A DNA stretch of 33,649 bases from Paraglomus occultum (lineage: Eukaryota; Glomeromycota; Glomeromycetes; Paraglomerales; Paraglomeraceae). The translations under genes were made by a program, and so were the position numbers. Below the pieces are notes generated by a model, which saw only the letters and a list, made by a program, of their open reading frames with translations, ran no database searches and was not told the DNA's origin. Below are positions 12,214 through 22,796 of this stretch, piece by piece; within the stretch, counting starts at the first letter, position 1; each line of letters starts with the position of its first letter. The stretch covers positions 1-33,649 of the forward strand of contig CAJVPJ010000225.1 in NCBI GenBank assembly GCA_910592205.1, read 5' to 3'.

Positions 12214-12687
12214 AAGCTTGGAGGATTCGTCCATGATGGAACGTAATAGACGGTAGACTTGGTTTATACGTATTCGATCTATTTAAATGTAGCTGTATAA
12301 TTTAACTATGACGAGATGTATGAACATTGGGGGGGGACGAATCTTGTCATATTAAATACGAAAACATGGTGACAGACATTTGAAGAACACTACAAAACAA
12401 AGGCGTATTTGATATTTTGCTTTATCGACAGTGTTCTCGTGATAATAATGTAATCCGATTGGGTGTCTTTAATAATACATTGTTTTGTTTCTTGCTCTTG
12501 TTCTTGACGAGTATGTACCCATGGCTTCAACTGTATTACTTCTCTGTCTTGTTATTCTGCTTTAATAGTATAATACCTTAGTCTGAAAGGACATAAAATA
12601 CTACCAGTTTGCCCGCCACACTATGAGTGCTTACCCATTAGATAGTATCAATAGTTCTGATCCTTTCCTCTTCTCATGCTTATTATC
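12214..12687. other. Convergent intergenic region ATG12 / LYR gene
   Basis: About 470 bp between two convergent stop codons, with T-rich stretches and a G7 run at about 12330. It presumably holds both 3' UTRs. No further gene was seen. Confidence 0.5.
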
Positions 12688-12969
12688 CTACTCACTTCCT
12701 TTAACGTCTTTGCTACTTCCAAATCCTCTGAATATCTCATCTCTGATACTTTGATCCACACGTCCCCACGCTTTTATCATATCCAAATCTTGATAACCCC
12801 AATCAATCAATTCTTGAATTCTCTTCTCATCCTCTTCTCCGCGATAGATTTCAAACAATTCTCGTGTATTGTAGAGCAATTTTGAGCGTAGATAGGGGAT
12901 TGGAAAAGACTGAGAACGGATGAAGCGGATGGCGTGGCGATAGAGATGGAGGGGACAATTCCGAGACAT
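12688..12969 (-). CDS. LYR-motif (Complex1_LYR) small mitochondrial-type protein
   Basis: Single-exon 93-residue protein. The N-terminal HLYRHAIRFIRSQSF contains the LYR tripeptide at residues 9-11. It is followed by the family's spaced positive charges and a second half (RIQELIDWGYQDLDMIKAWG) that fits the three-helix LYR fold. LYR proteins bind the acyl carrier protein and act as assembly factors for respiratory complexes or iron-sulfur clusters in mitochondria. Which member this is cannot be fixed from sequence alone: LYRM9-like is possible, and ISD11/LYRM4 looks less likely. No obvious cleavable presequence. It is head-to-head with ALG14: the longest ALG14 frame starts 8 bp away. Confidence 0.82.
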   Translation of the reverse strand: MSRNCPLHLYRHAIRFIRSQSFPIPYLRSKLLYNTRELFEIYRGEEDEKRIQELIDWGYQDLDMIKAWGRVDQSIRDEIFRGFGSSKDVKGSE

Positions 12970-12977
12970 TCTGACGA

Positions 12978-13971
12978 ATGAAAAAGCTAGTAACTGGTTT
13001 ATTTGGAAAAATTCTTTCTAAATTTCAGTATTCAATGTATTCCTATCTTTTCGCATTATTGGTAATAACCATATTTGTATTCAGAATAGTGCAGGCTCTC
13101 CCGACAAAAAAGTTCAAACCGAAACTCGGCAAACCATGTAAATCATGTATAGTTCTTGGTTCGGGTAAGTTGCGTGGCAAGCTCTGTATAAACTTTCAAC
13201 GCTCGCAAAAAAAGGGGAGGTATGCTTTTCCCAAACACGGTCTTTCCTGTCTTTCCAGGCGGACACACAATGGAGATGCTTCAACTTCTTAAAGGTCTAG
13301 ACTATGCTACCAAATACAGACCACGACTATATATAGTTTCTTCTAATGATACACTAAGCGTAAAAAAGGTACAAGATTTGGAGACCGCAAAGGGTGGAGC
13401 GGAGGGTGAAGACGTAGGTATTGAGAGGATGCTTACATAAGAGAGTGATTTGATTAAAGACAAAAGATACTTAAATTGGTAAAAAGTATAGGATTGTACG
13501 CATTCCACGAGCGCGCCATGTGGGAGAGTCTTGGCTTACAACGCCATTTAGTGTTGCCAAGGCACTAATTGCTTCCACGAAAGTTGTGTTATGGGAAACT
13601 CCTGATTTGGTATGTTTCCACATCCTTTATTTTACGTTGTACGTTTCGCTTTACTCATCTGTTGCATTATTCTTAGATCATATGCAATGGCCCGGGCATA
13701 TGTGTTCCCGTCTGTGTTATTTCGTATATTCACAGAGTAAGTAACCGTTTTGGGAAATCCATCCCCACGGTTAAACGAAGCCGCTAACAATAAATTTCAG
13801 ATTTTAGGCATCAAGCGTATTTACTTGATCTATGTAGAATCGTTTGCTAGAGTGAAAAGTCTATCATTATCAGGAAGACTGCTGATACGATTCGTAGACA
13901 CGTTTCTCGTTCAATGGCCTTATTTAGAAAGACAATATTCGCAAGCAGAGTATAAGGGTGTGCTTGTGTGA
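12978..13971 (+). CDS. ALG14: ALG14, membrane anchor of UDP-GlcNAc transferase
   Basis: Recruits catalytic ALG13 to the ER membrane; together they add the second GlcNAc to dolichol-PP-GlcNAc in N-glycan precursor synthesis. Exons 12978-13164, 13259-13413, 13487-13609, 13677-13736 and 13801-13971 give 231 residues; an internal ATG at 13035 would give 212. Either start leaves an N-terminal membrane helix (YLFALLVITIFVFRIV). Signatures follow: VLGSGGHTMEMLQLL, VSSNDTLS, IPRARHVGESW, IICNGPGICVPVCV, YVESFARVKSLSLSGRLL, FLVQWPYLE and the C-terminal GVLV. The 13414-13486 intron (GTAGGT to AAAAAG) is the weakest junction, chosen because it keeps frame and yields the family-like DYRIVRIPR. Convergent with the calcium pump, 172 bp apart. 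Confidence 0.92.
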
Positions 13972-14143
13972 TGCCAAGAAATTTAGCAGACACGGGACAA
14001 TGAAACAATGTTTTATCCATAATAAAAATAGTTTACGATAGCCCCGACAAGAAAAAGTTACACCCCTCAAACCAAACGTTTCAAGACATGAGGAATAAAA
14101 TACATTTATTATATTTCACCATGTTCTCTTTCTTCATATCACG

Positions 14144-17100
14144 TTAATCAGCATTGTTGCTAGGTCTATTCACCATCGCCCCCCGAACTACGTCAGCAAA
14201 CTTGTTCGAAGCATCGCCACTGCCGCTCCTTTTGTCTATTTTCGGCTTGCTAGAGCTCTTACGTGGAGGTCTCCTGAGAGCGTTAAATACTCTCATGCGT
14301 TTCGTAACGTCATAATAAGCCGATTGCCACACCATCTTTTCTGGTGTCATTGGCTTAACCTCTTCGTTAAGTATATGCTCAGGAACACACCAGTTAGGCA
14401 GCAATCGAATTATTACTCCAATGGGAAGAGATAGGAATCCAATGATCACTGTGACAAGCCACTGACACCAATTAAGTGAAACAGTGCCAAACGCAACTCC
14501 TCCAAACTCCACGATAAAGAATTGACCGGTAATCACTATAAGTTGAATAAGGATAAACACATGGTTGTTGAATATATTGCTAAATACGTTCAAATGATCA
14601 TCAATGCGACGGCAGTTGATTTCGTTGAATACTTGGAGGAACACAAATGTATTGAAAATGATTGTGCGAAGAACCGCTTTGTCATGGGGTGAATTCGACA
14701 AATGAAAGATTGCTGGTCCAATATGGAGTAATGTCAAGTTAACGGCAATCTGGAATATAGCCTGTCCAATAATCATCTTCCACATACGATAATTGACCAA
14801 TGAAGCATTTTTCGAAGTTGGATATCGGTCGAGCACCTCGTCGGTCGGGGGCTCCGTCGCCAATGCGAGAGCGGCCAGCGTATCCATAATCAGATTAACC
14901 CAAAGCAATTGAACTGCGGTGAGAATAGACTCGCTGTCATCGCTCATAACAGCACTGACAAACGATAGTATGACAGCCGTGATATTAACCGTAAGCTGGA
15001 ATTGCAAAAACTTTCTTACACTATCATTAACAGCGCGTCCCCATTTCAGAGCGTTCACAATAGAACTGAAACTGTCATCCATCAGAATAATCGATGAAGC
15101 TTCCTTGGCAACTTCAGTACCAGTAATACCCATACTAAATCCAACATCAGCCATTTTCAACGCCGGTCCATCATTGGTACCGTCTCCAGTCACCGCAACA
15201 ATTTCATCCAATTCCTTTAACCGACTGACAACGATGGTTTTGTCAGTTGGGGAAGAACGAGCGAGCACTTGAAGACGAGGCACAATTTTGCGCTGTTCAT
15301 CAGCCGACATTGCACGGAATTCCGGACCAGTTAGTGCGACTCCTTTTGTCAGAATACCAGCATCACGAGCAATGGCTCGTGCAGTCAATATATTATCACC
15401 AGTAATCATCCTTACAAATACTCCGGCTTTCTTAAACTGCTCGACCGATCGTTTCACATCAGGACGCAACGGATCTTGTATACCAACTATTCCCAACAAT
15501 ATTAAATTGTCGTTCGGAGCATCTTCATCATTGAATTTCTTGAGCTCACTGGAAGTTACGTCTTTGTATGCTATACCAATAGTGCGCAAAGCTTTGTCCG
15601 CGAACATGGTGATTGTGATCTCGAACTGATGTCTGGAATTTCCGTCTAGCTCTTTAACTTGACCCTTGGCGTCAATATAACGGTTACACGATTTAAGAAC
15701 AATCTCAGATGCTCCTTTCACATGAACGCGATACTCGGCACTAGGATCAGACTTTCCAGGTGCGTTGGAAGTAATTTTAGTAATTGTTGTCATTGTTTTC
15801 TTCTTTGAGGCAAATGGATAGACCTTTTCTACTTGAACTGCAGATCTACGTTCTCTATAGTCTACTCCAAAGCGTTTTGTGAATCCAAGAAGCGCGCATT
15901 CCGTCTTTGATCTGACACGTTAGATAAGATGAATTAGGACCGGCGATAGATAATACATAACCTCTTCGCAAAATAAACTTTGCTCCTACTTTTTTATATC
16001 ACTTACCCAACAAAGTCAACTCTCCCGGACTCATCTTTGTCTTCGAACGCAGATGAATTGATAGCAACACCTTCTGCAAGCACATCGAATACCGCATCAT
16101 TAATTTTCGATTTCCAACCATTAATCTGATCTATACCTTCAAAGGTCTCCTGAGCGATTTTGCCCTCAACCACAGTCATCTTATTCTGCGTCAAGGTACC
16201 CGTCTTGTCGGAACAGACTGTAGTTGCATTGCCCATAGTCTCGCATGCAGATAACACACGCACCAGGTTGTTATCCTTTAACATTTGAGTGGTAGCGTAC
16301 GCAAGAGCGAGAGCGACGGCCATAGGCAATCCCTCGGGAACGGCAACGACCACGATGGTAATTGCCTGAATGACAATAGAAATAATGGCAGGCAATATAT
16401 CGGCAACATCAGGAAACTCGTCACCCATGGCGGCAGTAATAAAGTATTTTGCCGTAAGGGTAATCAACATGAGCAAAGCGGCGCATATACCGAGTTTGGC
16501 AATCTGTTCAGCAAGTAAATCTAGTTTCATCTGAAGGGGGGTTTCGTCGTTTTCGCTCCCACGAAGAGCTATCATGGTCTTTCCAAAGAAAGAATTAGGT
16601 CCGACTGCAATTACAACTGCTTTGCCTACTCCTTCGAGAACTTTGGAACCACTCAGGATAATTGGATCGCCGTTACTTTCTAGGGCGTTTTTCTTCATGG
16701 TGTCCGATTCACCGGTTGCACTCGACTCGTCGCATGTTAGATTATGACCGCTGATGTAAATACCGTCGACCGCGATAATGTCACCTGGTTCGAGAAGCAT
16801 GATATCCCCAACATTGATTTCGTGCACGGATATCTGCTGTTCTTTGCCGTTGCGAATTAGCTGTTGGGGAAAGGGGTTGGGGAAAGGGGAGTACATGAAA
16901 TTGCAAAAGCGAGTGAGTATAACCGGTGCAACGTGATCGCTTATATATTAAGACAAGAACAAATACTCTACTTTGACATCGCGATCTTCCTTCTTTGCGT
17001 TGAGTTTTCTAAACTGCTTTTCCTTTGAATAATCGTTTATGGCATTTGTGAACACGACGGCAGCGACGGCGGCAACAATGGCCGCACCTATTATACAAAT

Positions 17101-17763
17101 AGCATTTTAGTAGGCATTCTTACATATGATTTTAGAGATTATATACGTCATAACGCGTCCAAGTCAGTACTTTTTTAGAATGGCATTTCTTACCCTCAAC
17201 CCATCCGACACGTGGCTCATCTTCAGGATGACGAGCAGAGAAATCTTCGCTAATTCCAATTGCCAACGAGATTATGGCAGCGATACTAAGCATGACTAAG
17301 AGTTTTAAAAATAAATTAATCTATAGGTTGTAGTATGTAACTTTTTTTTTCTTCATTGCTTACTTAGCGTTTTGTCTTTATACGCTTCCCACACTAAAGA
17401 GAGGAAACTCTGCTGTGCCACGTCGGGTAAAACCTACACATCATACAAAAAGTTATTGAAAACCCAATCTCTCAATTAAGTTTAGCAGACATTAATGTTT
17501 CATCATACATTCTTTCCAAAAACTTTTCTCCGCTCTTCAAATGGCAGACGATGATTATCTAGTCCTTCATCCGAACTCAAACCAGTATCAGGATTGACAC
17601 GAAGACCATCGGTAATACCCTTCACACCACCATACGATTTCAACAAATTGGGGTTTTTCGGGTCAACTAATTTATAAAGCTGTTCGGGCGTAAAAGCGAA
17701 TGGGCCGCTGTCTTGATCGCGATCAAGAAGCGGGGTGCGCTCACTCGAGGTAGAAAATGGCAT
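14144..17763 (-). CDS. PMC1: P-type Ca2+-transporting ATPase, PMCA/PMC1 type
   Basis: P2B-type pump that exports cytosolic Ca2+ to the vacuole or across the plasma membrane. Exons on the complement: 17509-17763, 17364-17433, 17194-17295, 16972-17087, 16007-16860, 14144-15911, giving 1054 residues in one frame. Landmarks: VWEAYKDKTL before the first membrane helix; actuator TGES at residues 230-233; PEGLP in helix 4 at 356-360, diagnostic for Ca2+ pumps; phosphorylation site SDKTGTLTQNKM with Asp399; KTECALLGF; VKGASE in the nucleotide domain; MITGDN; and TGDGTNDGPALKMADVGFSM. The NTFVFLQVFNEINCRR stretch is typical of PMCA. The tail after the last helix is about 90 residues and basic. Whether it is vacuolar or plasma-membrane cannot be told from sequence. 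No damage seen. Confidence 0.96.
16861..16889 (+). other. G-quadruplex motif at an intron 3' end
   Basis: On the plus strand four runs of four G are separated by AAA, TT and AAA (16866-16889), a canonical quadruplex motif built from a tandem 13-bp-like repeat. It lies directly beside the acceptor of the calcium-pump intron. On the transcribed RNA it is the C-rich polypyrimidine tract preceding CAG at 16861-16863. Confidence 0.8.
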
Positions 17764-20265
17764 AGTCCGAACAGAGTCTGCATTGCGAAAACGGAGCGTA
17801 CAAAAGATACCTGAATTAATTTATTCGTGTGGTATAACAAGGGCAAATGTGTATAAGCAAACGCTTCAACTCGCGCGCGTTTTCAAAGAACATGTCAATG
17901 ATATTTTGAACCATAGAACATGATCCTTTAAAATGGCTTTATCCAGTACGGCTTATTTTTTTTTTGAACTAAAAACTTTTTTTTCCAAACAGTGAATAGA
18001 AAACTCACCACAAATACGTAAATAAGTAGTATTTGTTGATCGTAGAAGAAGAGGATCTTTAGTTAGATCGGTTTTAGTAAATATAAGTAAACTATATTTC
18101 CTGTGTCCTGAGTAAAGCAAAATCCCCTCGTTTTTCTATCATTTCTTGTTCCGCCGAGTGGGCGTATGGACTTTTCCATGGAGAATTCTGCATGATATAA
18201 AAGGTAATTGGCGTGATGCGTGTACCAAACATTCCATAGCAATACCTTGATGCTTATATTGTGTGTAACTCGGGTAACCGGGAATCATATTGAAAACCGA
18301 ACAATTAAGTACAGCCAGGTAGTACAGATAATGGTATTGCATGAATTGCATGGATCGGATCAAAGATTCGAGGGAACATTATAAATCAATGTAATTTTGA
18401 CCAATTGCCTTTGTGGTTCACATCTTAAACTGGACATAAGAAAGATCTATGCAGAAAATGTTAGAAACATCTCGCGAATCAGTTCATTAAGTCAAAGAGC
18501 GAATGTTCCTTTTAATCAAAATAGTAAACAAAGCGTGCAGACAAGGTAGCAGCGTTGGAAAATCAAAGAATGATAAAATTCTCAATTGTTAAATAACCAT
18601 TGTCGAGAAAGAGAACTGTATAAAGTTTATTATCAATAAGGTGCATGGATTTGTTATAATCTAAGTTATGGATACTATAAACAACGCAACACAGCATTCA
18701 TTATACGATTGAAAAAAGTATGTTAATGACATGCTCTGCCCCTATGTTGCTAATTTTATTTGTCAAATAAACGGGGTTTTCTATTACTATAAACCTATTT
18801 TAGCCAGGGTCTGGTTCATTTACTCGACAACGTAAATGATAAACAATGCAATGCAAATGATTGCCGTACCACAGTTGTTGGAAACTAATGCTATTGGCCA
18901 AGTATCTTGGCATGCTTTTCATCAAGATGATAACTATGCTAATGACGCTCAAAATTAAATATTAATATGTGCGTTTCAGAAAGTACACTCTCCCAAAGAC
19001 ACCATCGGTAAATTTAGACGATATTTAAGGCGGAACATACTGTATCTAAGGATCGCATTTAGTCTCGTGACGTAAGAATTATCTATTCTGTTACGCTTTA
19101 ACTCGCACTCTTGGTCCGAATGTTCTTTCCTATACACACTTGCATTTGCTCCTTTTCAAAACTTTCTTCTTCTGTAGCACTCCATTTCTATCGGACGGTT
19201 CATAACATGTCATGTCCAGTGCTTACTCGACGGGGTGTGATATATATTTAGCGTTACGTGACACAATTAAAGTTTTATTAATGTTAAATAATGTTTAATG
19301 ATTCATGATGACGACAACTAGCGTATATTGCAGATGTCATTATGAATAAAAACGTAGCACAGATGAAGCATCATCATCATTATTATATATTCTATAAGGG
19401 ATGATTTGAGGGATTGTAATTGGATTTACTCTGAATACGGAATATTTAGATGTCGATCTGAATGGGGTATAAACAATTATTCAATGAATGGACTAGCCAC
19501 ATAAAAAACAAAATATCAATAACTATTTATCGTATTCAACGAGCTAATATCTGGTAATCGCAGCACTGAAATTGTCATGAATATAATAACATAACAGCAA
19601 AAGCAGGGAGTGCGTGCAGACTTTCTTCACTTCACGCGTATGTGCCCGGATTGCAACTCAATGAGTGAGTCTATTGTCATTTTTATGACGCATCACATCA
19701 TCGTTGTTATACCCAATGCGAGCTTGGTAATTTGGTAAAACTTGCTAAAGCTCGACTTTAGAAAATTACTCTTTCACACTTTTACTCTCTTCTTACGTAA
19801 TTACGAACCTCTATATATTTTTTTCACGTATAATTTCGCTTACAAGTGGTTGGACTAAATACAGAATTTTAAAGCGCAGCAGAGCAGCATTCGGAGATTG
19901 CTTAGCCAAACAGTGTCTGAATAAATATAATCCTTATTCTGTCAGTCCCCATAATAATAACACCATCGTTAAACTTTTTCACAATAAAGATAACCATCCC
20001 ATCCTGTTTCTCAATAAAGTCTTATGACTCTATTTAGTGTTGTATGTCAGATTGGAATTTGTGTCCATTCCAATGAACATACGTCAGTTCAGAATGGACA
20101 TATATGTCAGATTAGAATCATAAAGACAATAAGGTAACAACATTATAAGTATTTTATTGACGTTACGATATTAACGCTACCGTATATAAATACACGGAAC
20201 GATGTATCTCCAGGGTGGCGGTTTAAGCTGCAACTTTGAAGACAAGCGCATCGAGCCGTTGAACA
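17764..20265. other. Intergenic, upstream of the calcium pump
   Basis: About 2.5 kb of AT-rich DNA with only short, family-less ORFs. A short stem, GTCCATTC / GAATGGAC, lies around 20063-20099, next to two similar copies of ATGTCAGATT(G/A)GAAT. No RNA gene or protein relic was recognised. The part nearest 17764 should contain the pump's promoter. Confidence 0.45.
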
Positions 20266-20366
20266 ACTAGTCTTGCAACTACATCTAATCTTGGTTAAAT
20301 GACCAATCCTTGAGCCGAAGCGGTTTTATCATTTTGACAGAATGCTTTGAGTTACAGATACGTTAG
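20266..20366 (+). repeat. Left arm of a long inverted repeat
   Basis: This arm, starting ACTAGTCTTGCAACTAC and ending GCTTTGAGTTACAGATACGT, reappears as its reverse complement at 21475-21640. Aligned blocks include TCTAATCTTGGTTAAAT, TGAGCCGAAGCGG and GAATGCTTTGAGTTACAG. The left arm lacks about 65 bp present in the middle of the right arm. Confidence 0.75.
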
Positions 20367-21474
20367 TGATTGTCTCTCTATTTGTAAGCAATACAATTGT
20401 ATATAAAGACTGCTTGATCTGACATACAGGGGGGAGTTTGTTAACGGGTTTAATAAGTGCCCTCGAGCGTCTAACAAACGTAGAGGCTTGCTACAACTAT
20501 ATATACATAGTCAAAACCGTATGTCAATAAACCTTCCAAAGGTATTATTATAATCAAGACTATTCTCATTATTGATAACAATATGATTAGGATAAATATC
20601 GATTCGTACTTGTCATAAATACAATTAATAGGGATCCATCATTAACATCATGTCTGTCAGATTTCAGCGTGGATATTCCCAAAATTCACTATGCTAGTTA
20701 AACTTGAATATTTAAAACATATAACTGGGACTAATCAATTAAATGTTTTTATTTACGGATAACGTGTATTGAATAGGTAAACTTCTGATCCATTGGGTGG
20801 TCTAAACATAAAATTGCCCATTCTTTCTTGAACGTGCTTTACTAGATAAGAATTCATAGGATGCCTAGCCCACGTAACGATGATCACATGCCCACGCGCC
20901 TAGCAACTAGCTTTTTGCCTCATAAAGAAAAACGTACTGTATGCAGACTACGCACAGAAACTTTAAATAACTTTGTGTTTTCTGTCTCGAGCAGTAAAGG
21001 CTCTTGCAAAGCAACTTTTGAGAACGTTCTTGCAGATTTTTTAGAGATAATCAAGAGAGAACTAAACTCTGAATAGTTCCGACTTTAAACAACCTTTTTA
21101 ATTATTACCACTTTGTTTAATACAGCAACAATTTTCGAGAAAAGAGGGGAAAGAATTTTCTAGGTATATGATCGATGAAATATGTATTGTATGTGAAACG
21201 AATTTCTTTCTTCTGATTGATAAATTCTCGGAGACTAACTTTTGTGTATAGTTTCAACATCGAAATTTTTTATGTTGATTAACAGAATCTAGGAGCTAAC
21301 AACTTTCGATGTCGAATTTCTTGACATAATCTCGGAGATTAACTGTCGAATATGCTTCATCACGTTTGGTTATCGTCATACGTAATCATATCACAATGTA
21401 AACTCTGTCAAATTCATTTACATACTAATACATAAAAAATTGAAGTTTAGAACGTTTATTCGGAAGACTATTCG
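20367..21474. other. Spacer between the inverted repeat arms
   Basis: About 1.1 kb without a recognisable gene. A 71-residue ORF at 20861-21076 (+, starts MPSPRNDDHMPTRLA) matches nothing I know and is most likely chance or relic. At about 21226-21345 a loose triple repeat occurs: TCTCGGAGACTAAC, TCTAGGAGCTAAC, TCTCGGAGATTAAC, interspersed with AACATCGAAAT-like words. Confidence 0.4.
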
Positions 21475-21640
21475 CTAACGTATTCTGTAACTCAAAGCAT
21501 TCTTTCACAATGATACAGTAATGGCATTCATTATACAGAGCTGGAAAATATACCGCTTAGAAATGTGACATTGCATAACGCCGCTTCGGCTCAAAGTTTG
21601 GTCAAATTTAACCAAGATTAGATTTAGTTGTAAGACTAGT
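21475..21640 (-). repeat. Right arm of a long inverted repeat
   Basis: Reverse complement begins ACTAGTCTTACAACTAAATC and ends GCTTTGAGTTACAGAATACG, matching the arm at 20266-20366 with scattered substitutions. It holds about 65 bp that the other arm lacks. Together the arms enclose about 1.4 kb, the form of a foldback or terminal-inverted-repeat element. No target-site duplication is evident. Confidence 0.75.
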
Positions 21641-22316
21641 GTCTTAGATGGAACCAAAGTTGTCCCGATTACGCTAATCCGATGCAAAGATGGAAGTGTT
21701 CACAATTACAATTCCCAGTTTGTCTCGCCTCAGTGCACAAAAGTCAGAGAATCACTTTACCAAAAGCTAAAATAGATCTTGGAGCAAAAAAATTCTTTTG
21801 TAGCGGTAACGAATCAAGCTTTGCAGAAGACTGTAAGAAAAAAAAAAGATAAAATTTTATTATCATAGAGAAAAGTAACGAATATTTGGCCTTTTCTTTT
21901 TTTCGAGAAAATAATATGGATGCGTCATCATCATCAGTCACAATCATTGGTCGATCATGTGCCGGACAGAAAAATTTATGTGATCGAAATTTTTCATAGC
22001 GCGTAGACAGTAATAGTCCTTCGCTTCGATCCGGACAATTAATTCATACGTACATCCCCGTGGGTGTAGTTAAGGACACCCTAACTCATTCTTAGGCAAT
22101 GCGATGGAGTGTTATCCGGACTGTTACACGGACAATATTTTGACCGACAGTACCATAAGTAATACTATACATAAATTTGACGGATATTACGAAATAATAT
22201 TTAGGAAACTGAAATTTTTTTATAAAAATGATCATGTTGAAGTATCAGAAAAATTTATTAATTGACTAATTCACAACTACAAAAACTATAAAACATCCAG
22301 TTTTTTTTATTTTTAG
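21641..22316. other. Intergenic before the ML-domain relic
   Basis: AT-rich, with no recognisable gene. It ends in a T-rich tract and TTTTTAG at 22306-22316 that reads as a 3' splice site for the following ML-domain exon. No matching signal-peptide exon was found upstream. Confidence 0.4.
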
Positions 22317-22595
22317 TGTTGGTTACAACTTCAGTAATTCATGCTACTCCGCATGGATTAAGTAAACGAGCTACCCAAGTTTATTCATGTACAGAAAACT
22401 CACCTCAAGACATATTCTTATCACCTGATCCTATGGTTTCTGACCAAGATGTTACTTTTAACATTTCCGGAATCGCAACAGATGACTTTGACCAAGCTAG
22501 TGTTGAAATTTATTTACACAACGACGATGGTTTTGAGCAGGACCACCAAGATGACTTCTGTAAACTCTATAAATCATGTCCTGTCAAAAAAGATA
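22317..22595 (+). pseudogene. ML-domain lipid-binding protein fragment
   Basis: The exon begins after a splice-acceptor-like tract and encodes the end of a signal peptide (LVTTSVIHATPHGLSKRA) and the first half of an MD-2-related lipid-recognition domain. Visible motifs are IFLSPDPMVSDQDVTFNISG, VEIYLHNDDGF and FCKLYKSCPVKKD. This resembles fungal phosphatidylglycerol/phosphatidylinositol transfer proteins of the NPC2/ML group. The frame runs straight into a MITE and stops at 22676-22678; the second half of the domain is not found beyond the element. No start-bearing first exon is visible either. I read it as a gene remnant truncated at both ends. A functional chimera is unlikely but not excluded. 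Confidence 0.7.
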
Positions 22596-22796
22596 CAGTT
22601 GACTCTGCCTATACCGAACCTGTATATACCGAACTTTGGATATACCGAACCAGAATCACCAGACCCGATTTTTCCTAATCAACAAATCCGATTATAACGC
22701 AAGCTCTGGTTATAACGAACTCTGGTTATAACGAACTCTGGTTATAATGAACTAAAATTCTCCAGCCTGTCAGTTCGGTATAGACAGAGTCAACTG
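22596..22796. mobile_element. MITE, pogo/Tigger-like, 201 bp
   Basis: The termini are inverted copies: CAGTTGACTCTGCCTATACC at the left and, read in reverse complement, CAGTTGACTCTGTCTATACC at the right, 25 bp with one mismatch. TA dinucleotides flank both ends (22594-22595 and 22797-22798), the target duplication of Tc1/mariner-pogo elements. The CAGTTGACTCT-type terminus and repeated TATA(A/C)CGAAC words suggest a Tigger/pogo relative; that family assignment is inference. It carries no transposase, so it is non-autonomous. Confidence 0.82.
22704..22751 (+). repeat. Three tandem 16-bp units inside the MITE
   Basis: CTCTGGTTATAACGAA at 22704-22719 and 22720-22735, and CTCTGGTTATAATGAA at 22736-22751. 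Related TATACCGAA words occur near the left end. Repeated subterminal words of this kind may be transposase-binding sites; this is inference. Confidence 0.85.

Noticed and set aside
12990-13028. Possible 39-nt intron in the ALG14 first exon (GTAACT...TTTCAG)
   Set aside because: It has good-looking ends but is shorter than any other intron here, and its removal is frame-neutral and not needed by the family alignment.
14919-15629. Two plus-strand ORFs of 113-117 codons
   Set aside because: They lie antisense within the long, well-conserved calcium-pump exon and show no family features of their own.
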